DNA of 5,506 nucleotides. Source: PVC group bacterium (lineage in GTDB: Bacteria; Verrucomicrobiota; Kiritimatiellia; SS1-B-03-39; UBA6053). The stretch covers positions 1 through 5,506 of the forward strand of contig PXDP01000300.1 of assembly GCA_003565035.1 (NCBI GenBank), in the 5' to 3' direction. Of the stretch, positions 1 through 5,110 are shown in pieces. The notes under the pieces were generated by a model that worked only from the letters and a program-made list of their open reading frames with translations, was not told the DNA's origin and did not search any database. Every line of letters begins with the position of its first letter. Positions within the stretch are counted from its first letter, which is position 1. The position numbers and the translations under genes were made by a program.

Positions 1-23
1 CCTATCACCTGCCCGATTTTCAT
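1..23 (-). CDS. Start of a probable third BMC pentamer shell protein (partial)
   Basis: Only the first seven codons are inside the window, reading MKIGQVI, and the gene runs off the left edge. This opening is typical of EutN/CcmL-family (BMC-P) vertex proteins, which usually begin with a short strand of the form M-x-[IL]-G-x-V-I-G. The ATG overlaps the TGA of the preceding BMC-P gene as ATGA, which suggests translational coupling. A good Shine-Dalgarno sequence, GAGGTGG, lies five bases or fewer upstream, inside the end of that gene. PVM-type BMC loci usually carry three BMC-P genes, and this would be the third. With seven residues the family call is inference; that a gene starts here is better supported. 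Confidence 0.65.
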
Positions 24-286
24 GCGTCCACCTCATCGACAATGTTGGTGATCATGTAGCGGAGCGGACTGTGTGGATCTTTCACCCACTCCCGCAGCGC
101 CGCCCCGTCACTGCTGATGATCCCCTTCTGATACAGGCCCGCCCCCATACCGTCTAATGCGATCAAAGGAACGCCGATGTCGGTCTCGTCTTCATCAATT
201 GGCTGACAGACCGCCAGTTTCCATCCCTTGACACTCGGGTGCCGGATGGTGCTGGTGGCGGTTCCGTCAACGCGGGCGATAAACAT
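20..286 (-). CDS. BMC-P pentameric shell (vertex) protein, EutN/CcmL family
   Basis: An 88-residue protein of the EutN/CcmL (Pfam BMC-P) family, whose pentamers cap the vertices of polyhedral microcompartments. Family features seen are the opening MFIARVDGTATST, the strand GWKLAVCQPID at 21-31, the PLIALDGMGAGLYQ segment at 40-53, and a C-terminal stretch, SPLRYMITNIVDEVD at 73-87. The 'GAGLYQ...SDG' version and the long loop with DPHSP (70-74) differ from the 'GAGxGExVLVxxGSSAR' form of the other BMC-P here, so the two are distinct paralogues and not a recent duplicate pair. The start at 286 is preferred to an upstream in-frame ATG at 334 because it gives the normal family N-terminus, avoids overlap with the aldehyde dehydrogenase gene, and has AAGGA upstream. 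It lies 14 bp after the dehydrogenase stop. Confidence 0.9.
   Translation of the reverse strand: MFIARVDGTATSTIRHPSVKGWKLAVCQPIDEDETDIGVPLIALDGMGAGLYQKGIISSDGAALREWVKDPHSPLRYMITNIVDEVDA
28..34 (-). promoter_or_regulatory. Ribosome binding site of the gene starting at 23
   Basis: The minus strand reads GAGGTGG, then four bases, then ATG. The site sits inside the last codons (Glu-Val-Asp) of the upstream BMC-P gene. With the ATGA overlap, it supports a real start at 23 even though almost all of that gene is outside the window. Confidence 0.6.
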
Positions 287-297
287 AAGAGCGTCGA

Positions 298-302
298 TCC
301 TT
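298..302 (-). promoter_or_regulatory. Ribosome binding site of the BMC-P gene starting at 286
   Basis: AAGGA on the minus strand overlaps the TAA stop of the aldehyde dehydrogenase gene (TAAGGA), 11 bases before the ATG at 286. It supports that start over the longer reading frame from 334. Confidence 0.5.
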
Positions 303-1764
303 AAAATTGGTTCAGATTGTCGACCATCACACATCGGCGTTTGCGGGTGAAGGTCATCGGAGTGGTAATGCCTTCTCCGGTGGTTGTGGCGATGGAGAAA
401 CTGGCATAGCCTTCCCCGCCGCTGCCCAGACCGGCAAGACAGGATCCGTTTTTCACAAACAGGGTGCTGTCCAGTGCTTTGGCCATCTGAGTCATATGCT
501 CCACATTTAAGGTATGAATCATAGAGGAATGCTTGTAGCCGTGCTCGGAAATTTTCGCCAGGCGGACCGCCTCATCGAAATCACGTACGCGGATAATCGG
601 TAGCAAAGGCATCATCTGCTCTTCAATCACAAATAAATGATCCGCATCGGTTTCGGCAAAGAGCATTTCGGTGCCTGAGGGAACCGAGCGGCCCGCGATT
701 TGCGCGAGGCGCGAGGCATGGGCGCCCACGAGTTCGCGGTTCAGGACCGGATGCGAGCATCCGCCGGCACCGTTTTTGGTGGAAAATGCCTCGGCGGTTA
801 CCGCCGCCAGTTCGCGGTCATTCAACTGCACCGCACCGGCGCGCTTGAAGGCTTCAATGAAGTCACGGTACACCTTGTCTAACACAAAGATTTGCTTTTC
901 ACCGATGCAGAGAAGGTTGTTGTCGAAGGCACCGCCAAAAATAATGTTCGCGGCGGCTTTGTCGAGCCGGGCGGTTTCATCCACGACAACGGGCGGATTG
1001 CCGGGACCGGCGCAGATCGCACGCTTGCCGCTGGCCATGGCCGCTTTCACCACGCCGGGGCCGCCGGTAATCACCAGAATCGCCACATCCGGACTCTTGC
1101 AGAGATCGTTGAAGCTTTCCAGCGAGGGGGTTTCAATGATGGTGACAATATTGGGAATGCCGAGTTCGCGTTCGATTTCACGGTTGAAGGTCCGCACCGC
1201 CTCGGCGGCGCACTTGGCTCCGCCGGGATGCGCGTTGAACACCACGGTGTTTCCGGCCGCAACGATGTTCACAATGTTACAGGCCAGGGTCGGAATCGAA
1301 TGGGTCACCGGCGTAATAGCACCCACCACGCCGAAGGGTGTGAATTCCTCCATCGAGATACCGTGGTCGCCGCTCATCCCGTACGGTTGCAGCCATTCCA
1401 CGCCGGGAAGATTTTTGATCCCCTGCAGCTTGGCGATTTTGTGCTCCAGTCGGCCGATTTTGGTTTCGGCAAACTCCAGTTGTCCCCATTCTTCTTCCTT
1501 GGCGGTGCAAATGCGCTTGACGATGTCCACCACCACGCGCCGACCGGCCATACCTTTCAGGCGCAGAGCTTCGAACGCTTCACGCGCCGCCGCCGCCGCC
1601 GAGGCCGCATCCTGAAACACGCCCAGGTTGCCAGAGGACGCCGGGGTGCGCTTGGTGCAGCCGCACCCCGCCGTGGAACCCGCAGCCGAACCGCCGGTTT
1701 GAATTTTGGACAGCACGTCCTGGACAATGCTGCGTACCAGATCTTCGCTCATCGCGTTTTGCAT
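301..1764 (-). CDS. CoA-acylating aldehyde dehydrogenase of the microcompartment (PduP/EutE-like)
   Basis: A 487-residue NAD-dependent CoA-acylating aldehyde dehydrogenase, which turns an aldehyde, CoA and NAD+ into acyl-CoA and NADH. In a PVM-type BMC the substrate would be lactaldehyde from fucose or rhamnose breakdown; the substrate is inferred. Residues 5-22 (SEDLVRSIVQDVLSKIQ) form a predicted amphipathic helix like the encapsulation peptide of PduP. A Gly/Ala/Ser linker with Cys34 and Cys36 follows. The catalytic domain then shows TPVTHSIPT (151-159), GPGNPPVVVD (253-262), the nucleophile motif NNLLCIGEK with Cys286, and the C-terminal RKRRCVMVD (474-482). These are the family's expected segments, and the frame is intact. 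The start MQNAMSED is chosen because a weak GAGAG site lies about six bases upstream; the internal Met5 has none. The gene begins 23 bp after the BMC-P stop and ends 14 bp before the next BMC-P gene. Substrate range cannot be read from the sequence. Confidence 0.95.
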   Translation of the reverse strand: MQNAMSEDLVRSIVQDVLSKIQTGGSAAGSTAGCGCTKRTPASSGNLGVFQDAASAAAAAREAFEALRLKGMAGRRVVVDIVKRICTAKEEEWGQLEFAETKIGRLEHKIAKLQGIKNLPGVEWLQPYGMSGDHGISMEEFTPFGVVGAITPVTHSIPTLACNIVNIVAAGNTVVFNAHPGGAKCAAEAVRTFNREIERELGIPNIVTIIETPSLESFNDLCKSPDVAILVITGGPGVVKAAMASGKRAICAGPGNPPVVVDETARLDKAAANIIFGGAFDNNLLCIGEKQIFVLDKVYRDFIEAFKRAGAVQLNDRELAAVTAEAFSTKNGAGGCSHPVLNRELVGAHASRLAQIAGRSVPSGTEMLFAETDADHLFVIEEQMMPLLPIIRVRDFDEAVRLAKISEHGYKHSSMIHTLNVEHMTQMAKALDSTLFVKNGSCLAGLGSGGEGYASFSIATTTGEGITTPMTFTRKRRCVMVDNLNQF

Positions 1765-1787
1765 AGGATTCTCTCAGAGTTTGCGTC

Positions 1788-2099
1788 TCAGGTGGACGAC
1801 TTGTAGATATTCTTTCCAAGGACATCAACCGTATCGATGATGCCCGTAACCGCCGCGTCAATCGGACAGGGCGACAGCCCTTTCACCTTGCGCGCGGAAC
1901 TGCCCTGCACCAGCATGACCAGCTCCCCCACTCCGGCACCAATAGAGTCCACCGCGACGATGGTATTGGTGCCAGGTTTAAATTCACTGGGGTTGGCTTC
2001 ATCCACCAGCACCGGACGGAGCAACAGCAGCTTGCGCCCCTGCATCGCTTCGTCCTTTTTGCTGGAGACGACCTGACCGATCACTCGTGCCAGAAACAT
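1788..2099 (-). CDS. BMC-P pentameric shell (vertex) protein, EutN/CcmL family
   Basis: A 103-residue EutN/CcmL-family protein expected to form pentamers at the shell vertices. It follows the family pattern closely: MFLARVIGQVVSSKKDE at 1-17, GRKLLLLRPV at 21-30, the TIVAVDSIGAGVGELV segment at 46-61, QGSSARKV at 65-72, then PIDAAVTGIIDTVDV at 79-93. It is longer than the other complete BMC-P in this window (88 residues), with extra sequence at 33-44 (DEANPSEFKPGT) and a short polar tail. Its ATG comes 3 bp after the stop of the upstream BMC-H gene, with only a weak purine-rich site (GAAGAAG), so translation is probably coupled to that gene. Pairing of a BMC-H and a BMC-P gene is normal for shell operons. 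Confidence 0.95.
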   Translation of the reverse strand: MFLARVIGQVVSSKKDEAMQGRKLLLLRPVLVDEANPSEFKPGTNTIVAVDSIGAGVGELVMLVQGSSARKVKGLSPCPIDAAVTGIIDTVDVLGKNIYKSST

Positions 2100-2102
2100 C
2101 GC

Positions 2103-2396
2103 TTACTTCTTCGCGGCGGCGGGTTTCGGCAGAATCGCGGCCACTTCATCGTGCGGACGCGGAATGACCTGCACGCTGACAACTTCGCCGTATTCGCTCG
2201 CTGCCTGGGTGCCGACTTCGATGGAGGCTTTGACAGCGGCAACATCGCCTTCGATCATCGCGGCGCACAGGGCGCTGCCGACGCTTTTCATGGGGCCGAT
2301 GAGTTTCACGTCCGCCGCTTTGAGCATTGCGTCGGTGGCTTGCACGAGACAGGCCAGTCCTTTGGTTTCAATCATTCCAATTGCTTTTTGTGCCAT
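2103..2396 (-). CDS. BMC-H hexameric shell protein 3
   Basis: A 97-residue single-domain BMC (Pfam PF00936) protein, the tile that forms shell facets. Motifs seen are AIGMIETKGL at 5-14, the edge helix with Lys26 (TDAMLKAADV, 21-30), a pore loop SVGSA at 38-42, EGDVAAVKASIEVG at 49-62, and VIPRPH at 77-82, the usual interface motif. The tail LPKPAAAKK is basic. In the pore segment the family's common VxVRGDV is replaced by CAAMIEGDV, so the pore differs from those of the other two hexamers. AAGGA lies eight bases before the ATG, supporting this start. The leader and first codons resemble those of BMC-H 2 on the other side of ackA. A 65-bp spacer, wider than most in the operon, separates it from ackA. 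Confidence 0.96.
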   Translation of the reverse strand: MAQKAIGMIETKGLACLVQATDAMLKAADVKLIGPMKSVGSALCAAMIEGDVAAVKASIEVGTQAASEYGEVVSVQVIPRPHDEVAAILPKPAAAKK

Positions 2397-2461
2397 GGTA
2401 GGGGTCCTTTTTGAGGTGGTTTATCTTAAAAATTGTTAAAGGTTTCTTTTATTCTGTCTGA
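2397..2461. other. 65-bp AT-rich spacer between ackA and BMC-H 3
   Basis: One of the two widest gaps between the minus-strand genes. It holds the ribosome binding site of BMC-H 3 (AAGGA, eight bases before the ATG) and the end of the 9-bp tandem repeat that starts in ackA. A TAAGAT hexamer on the minus strand is weakly like a -10 box, but I find no matching -35, so I do not call an internal promoter. There is no hairpin with a T-run, so no terminator either. Confidence 0.4.
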
Positions 2462-2490
2462 TCAGACTGATCTGTCGGATCCGTCGGATC
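2455..2490 (-). repeat. Four tandem 9-bp GATC units across the ackA stop codon
   Basis: On the minus strand the units read GATCCGACG, GATCCGACA, GATCAGTCT and GATCAGACA, in perfect 9-bp phase. They encode the acetate kinase tail (R)SDGSDRSV and run 7 bp past its TGA. The family normally ends near the ARETRRLL segment just upstream, so the tail looks repeat-derived. Because 9 is a multiple of 3, gain or loss of an upstream unit would change tail length and keep the frame. Units 3 and 4 also form a 12-bp palindrome, GTCTGATCAGAC (2456-2467). Confidence 0.7.
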
Positions 2491-3661
2491 GACCAAGCAA
2501 TCGCCGGGTTTCCCGCGCAATCACAAGTTCTTCGTTGGCGGGAATCACCCACACCTGGATACGCGAATCGTCGGCGTGAATCGGGCCTTCGCTATGCAAA
2601 GGATCGTTTTTGGCGGGATCGAGCTTCAGTCCGAAGTCCTCCAGGCCGCGGCAGACCGCTTCGCGGAGCCAGGGATTGTGTTCGCCGATGCCGGCGGTGA
2701 AGACCAGGGCCTCCATGCCGCCCATCTTGAACATATACGCCCCGACGTACTGGCGGATGTTGTCCACCAGCACATCCAACGCGAGCTGGGCGTCGGCATT
2801 CCCGGCGTCGGCGGCTTCCTTGATATCCCGCAGATCATTGCTGACCCCCGAGATACCGAGCAGGCCGCCTTCTTTGTTCATCTGGCGCACCGCTTCATTC
2901 AGCGAAATGCGCAGTTTCTCCATCGCATACGGCAACGCGGCGGAATCGAGATCGCCGACCCGATTGTTCTGGGGAAGACCGGCCTGCGGACTCAGCCCGA
3001 AGCTGTTGCCGATGGCCACCCCAGTATGAATGCCGGTGATGGAGCTGCTGCCGCCCAAATGACAGGACACAACCCGCAACGGTTCGCCTGTCCATTCGCC
3101 GGGCCCTTTGCTGTAGAGATTCCGCACGCGCTCCGCGACATCCTCGCGGTCCATCAGTTCCGCGGCCCGCTCGGCCACAAACTTGTGACTGGCACCGTGG
3201 AAGCCCTGACGCTCGATCCCCAGATCGCGCCAACTTTTCGGCAGGGCGTAAGTCCTGGAGGCTTTGGGCACCCACTGATAAAAGGCGGTCTCGAACAGGG
3301 CCACCCGCTTGACCGACGGAAACGTGTCCCGAAAGTAGCGAATACTGGCCGCATAGGGCGGATTGTGTGCCGGAGCGATTTCTTTGAAATCGTCCAACGC
3401 CTTCAGCACGCGGTCATCGGCCTCCACGCACCCGGAAAGATCCTTGCCGAGCACGGTTTTAAAGCCGACCGCGTCCAGATCATTCACAGAAGCCAGATGC
3501 CCCCCGTTCACCAACCCCTTCAGCGAGGCTTCAATGGCCTCCCCGTGGTTGGTCACCCGCTCCAGCCCGCCTTTGGTCAGCAGACGTTCTTCACCGTCTG
3601 CCATCTCAAAGAGACAGTACTTAAAGGAGGTGGAGCCTATGTTGGCGACGAGGATTTTCAT
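2462..3661 (-). CDS. ackA: Acetate kinase, divergent BMC-associated form
   Basis: A 399-residue acetate/propionate kinase (ASKHA fold) that turns acyl-phosphate and ADP into carboxylate and ATP; here it would take the acyl-phosphate made by PduL. Seen in order: ANIGSTSFKY (6-15, phosphate-binding segment), AHNPP (98-102), LFETAFYQ (122-129), FHGASHKF (154-161), CHLGGSSS (200-207), NNRVGDLDS (232-240), FTAGIGEHNP (321-330) and IPANEELVIARET (373-385). The family is clear, but several positions differ from classical enzymes: the 'HRVVHGG' segment is FKTVLGK (67-73), 'FDTAFH' is FETAFY, and 'HLGNG' is HLGGS. There is also an insert of roughly 18 residues at about 172-192. The start at 3661 is chosen because MKILVANIG matches the family; a longer frame from 3709 would overlap the upstream gene and has no ribosome site. 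The site before 3661 is weak. Acetate kinase beside PduL fits PVM loci. The C-terminus is repeat-derived. Confidence 0.93.
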   Translation of the reverse strand: MKILVANIGSTSFKYCLFEMADGEERLLTKGGLERVTNHGEAIEASLKGLVNGGHLASVNDLDAVGFKTVLGKDLSGCVEADDRVLKALDDFKEIAPAHNPPYAASIRYFRDTFPSVKRVALFETAFYQWVPKASRTYALPKSWRDLGIERQGFHGASHKFVAERAAELMDREDVAERVRNLYSKGPGEWTGEPLRVVSCHLGGSSSITGIHTGVAIGNSFGLSPQAGLPQNNRVGDLDSAALPYAMEKLRISLNEAVRQMNKEGGLLGISGVSNDLRDIKEAADAGNADAQLALDVLVDNIRQYVGAYMFKMGGMEALVFTAGIGEHNPWLREAVCRGLEDFGLKLDPAKNDPLHSEGPIHADDSRIQVWVIPANEELVIARETRRLLGRSDGSDRSV

Positions 3662-3674
3662 ACCGGAGATCCGA

Positions 3675-3953
3675 TTAGCCGATCCAGGGGCCGAGACCGC
3701 TGAGGTCATCGTGCGGACGCGGAATCACCAGCACGGAGTTCACGGTGCCGATATGGCCCGCGGCTTCCGCTCCGGCTTCGACCGCCGCTTTGACCGCGGC
3801 CACGTCGCCGTGGAAAAATCCGGTTACAATTCCACTGCCGACTTTTTCCCAGCCGGACATGGTGACATCCGCAGCTTTCAGCGCGGCGTCGGAGGCTTCC
3901 ATAAGGGTCACCAGTCCGACGGTTTCAATAATTCCCAATGCTTGTTTTGCCAT
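3675..3953 (-). CDS. BMC-H hexameric shell protein 2
   Basis: A 92-residue single-domain BMC (PF00936) shell protein. Motifs are ALGIIETVGL at 5-14, SDAALKAADV at 21-30 with the conserved edge Lys26, the pore loop KVGSG at 37-41, HGDVAAVKAAVEAG at 48-61, and VIPRPHDDL at 76-84. Its pore loop is closest of the three to the KIGSG loop of PduA-type hexamers, but the following segment is GIVTGFFHGDV, with two aromatics and a His where PduA-like proteins have VIVRGDV. A Trp (35) sits just before the pore loop. AAAGGA lies nine to ten bases before the ATG. The gene lies 18 bp downstream of BMC-H 1 and 13 bp upstream of ackA. A 20-base run at 3706-3725, encoding the PRPH region, is identical to 2146-2165 in BMC-H 3, consistent with common descent of the pair. 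Confidence 0.96.
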   Translation of the reverse strand: MAKQALGIIETVGLVTLMEASDAALKAADVTMSGWEKVGSGIVTGFFHGDVAAVKAAVEAGAEAAGHIGTVNSVLVIPRPHDDLSGLGPWIG

Positions 3954-3971
3954 GAGTAGGGTTCCTTTGAC

Positions 3972-4241
3972 TTAGAGTCCAAATTGTTTGACGAGGTCCG
4001 TATGCGGACGGGGGATGACGTGGGAGGCGACCAGTTCGCCGACACGGTTCGCGGCTTCGGCACCGGCTTCAACGGCGGCTTTGACGCTGCCCACATCGCC
4101 CTTTACGGTGATGGAGATATACGCTCCGCCAATCGGGATTTGCTTCGACAGGGTCACGCCTGCGGCTTTGACCATGGCGTCGGCGGCTTCAACGCTGCCC
4201 ACCAGGCCTTTGGTTTCGATGATTCCAAGGGAGTCACTCAT
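3972..4241 (-). CDS. BMC-H hexameric shell protein 1
   Basis: An 89-residue single-domain BMC (PF00936) shell protein, first of the three hexamers in transcription order. Motifs are SLGIIETKGL at 4-13, ADAMVKAAGV at 20-29, pore loop PIGGA at 36-40 followed by YISITVKGDV, then GSVKAAVEAGAEAA at 51-64 and VIPRPHTDL at 75-83. It keeps the family's beta-strand pattern after the pore (ITVKGDV) more conventionally than the other two. GAGGA lies six bases upstream of the ATG, a strong and well-spaced site. It is 72 bp downstream of pduL, a gap that holds a GC-rich hairpin, and 18 bp upstream of BMC-H 2. Confidence 0.96.
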   Translation of the reverse strand: MSDSLGIIETKGLVGSVEAADAMVKAAGVTLSKQIPIGGAYISITVKGDVGSVKAAVEAGAEAANRVGELVASHVIPRPHTDLVKQFGL

Positions 4242-4266
4242 TCGTTTTCCTCTTTCGGGTTCTTTG

Positions 4267-4285
4267 TGGCGCGACGGACGCGCCA
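4267..4285 (-). promoter_or_regulatory. GC-rich hairpin between pduL and the first shell gene
   Basis: A perfect 7-bp inverted repeat with a 5-base loop; the minus strand reads TGGCGCG-TCCGT-CGCGCCA. It sits 25 bases upstream of the BMC-H 1 start and just before its ribosome binding site. No T-run follows on either strand, so it is not a standard terminator. Its position between an enzyme gene and the shell genes fits an mRNA processing or stability element that could raise shell protein output relative to PduL. That role is inference. Confidence 0.45.
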
Positions 4286-4313
4286 GGGATTAGGTTGCGG
4301 GTTTACAAAAAAT

Positions 4314-5000
4314 TCAGTCTTTCTTCAGCAATTCACAGGGGGTGTCCGGACGAAGATTGCAGGCGTTGCCCTCATCGGTGTCGATATGGACTTCCAGCTT
4401 GATGCCGTCGCCAATGCGCACCAGCACATTTTCAAAGGTCATGCCCAGTGGACCGCCCACGCGGAGTTTCATCACATCGCCGGGCTTCACGCCGTAAAAT
4501 TCAGCATCCGCCGGACTCATATGCACATGCGGCGCGGCGCGGATCACGCCCTCTTTCAGTTCCAGATGCCCGGCTGGCCCCATCAGCAGACAGGGCGCAC
4601 TCCCCTTCACATCCCCGGACAGTCGTGTGGGGACATTCGGAATGCCCAGTGCAATCGCATCGGTGTAGGCCAGTTCAATCTGATTCACATCACGGCAGGG
4701 TCCGAGAATCCGCAAATTGGAAATCACCCGGCTCCGGGGTCCCACCAGCGTCACCAACTCCTCCGCTGCGTAATATCCGTCCTGATAGAGCCACTTCATC
4801 GGGGTCAAGGTATGTCCTTTTCCAAAGAGAATTTCCACCGCCTCCTGGGTCAAATGACAATGCCGGGCACTCACATTCACCAGCAGAGGATTCGGCGCAT
4901 TCACCTTGCGGGGCACCGGCAGACCCAGTTCGGCATACACACGCGCACGCACTTGCGCCTCAACAGCTTGACGGATCACAACAGGACTTGCAGTAGACAT
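4314..5000 (-). CDS. pduL: Phosphate acyltransferase PduL (PTAC), microcompartment type
   Basis: A 228-residue PduL-family phosphotransacylase, which exchanges CoA for phosphate on acyl-CoA and so returns free CoA to the dehydrogenase inside the shell. It is a zinc enzyme unrelated in fold to Pta. Metal-ligand motifs are visible: SARHCHLT at 44-51 (His47, His49) and PHVHMSPAD at 157-165 (His158, His160). LRILGPCR (96-103), GVKPGD (170-175) and KLEVHIDTDEGNA (201-213) are other family segments. The N-terminal stretch VVIRQAVEAQVRARVYAELG (7-26) looks like an amphipathic helix of the kind that targets PduL to BMC lumens. The start at 5000 gives the usual length of about 210-230 residues. The frame stays open for 50 more codons upstream, but these cover AT-rich repeat DNA and do not look like protein. 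No clear Shine-Dalgarno precedes this start. It is the first gene of the operon seen here. Confidence 0.95.
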   Translation of the reverse strand: MSTASPVVIRQAVEAQVRARVYAELGLPVPRKVNAPNPLLVNVSARHCHLTQEAVEILFGKGHTLTPMKWLYQDGYYAAEELVTLVGPRSRVISNLRILGPCRDVNQIELAYTDAIALGIPNVPTRLSGDVKGSAPCLLMGPAGHLELKEGVIRAAPHVHMSPADAEFYGVKPGDVMKLRVGGPLGMTFENVLVRIGDGIKLEVHIDTDEGNACNLRPDTPCELLKKD

Positions 5001-5035
5001 GTGGCCATTCAGCCCGAATTTTTCCGTTTTGACAA

Positions 5036-5075
5036 CCGAAAAAATCCTTATTTTTGATAAAACAAAAATTTTCGG
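5036..5075 (-). promoter_or_regulatory. Nested inverted repeat in the presumed pduL leader
   Basis: Two stems nest around one loop. The inner stem is 5051-5056 with 5063-5068 (TTTTTG/CAAAAA, loop of six). The outer stem is 5036-5042 with 5069-5075 (CCGAAAA/TTTTCGG). An eight-base bulge on one side carries AAGGA on the minus strand. If the transcript starts upstream, this would be an AU-rich leader hairpin about 36-75 bases before the pduL ATG. AT-rich DNA makes such pairings by chance, so a function is uncertain. Confidence 0.3.
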
Positions 5076-5110
5076 ACATATTACAACAAAAAACAATACC
5101 AGCCTTATTG

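Noticed and set aside
1586..1600. GCC trinucleotide run as a microsatellite of interest
   Set aside because: It encodes five alanines in a conserved helical region of the dehydrogenase and is expected from GC-rich codon choice.
671..1806. Long plus-strand open frames opposite the aldehyde dehydrogenase gene
   Set aside because: They are antisense frames kept open by GC-rich codon bias; their translations show no family motifs, while the minus strand encodes a complete enzyme. The same applies to the plus-strand frames at 2576-3703 and 3984-5057.
2410..2445. An internal promoter for BMC-H 3 in the 65-bp spacer
   Set aside because: TAAGAT matches only four of six -10 positions, and no -35-like hexamer lies at the right distance.
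3662..3709. A longer acetate kinase start adding 16 residues
   Set aside because: It would overlap the end of BMC-H 2, has no ribosome site, and the family N-terminus MKILVANIGSTS starts at 3661.
4267..4285. A rho-independent terminator after pduL
   Set aside because: The stem is good, but no T-run follows on either strand, and the downstream shell genes need to be transcribed.
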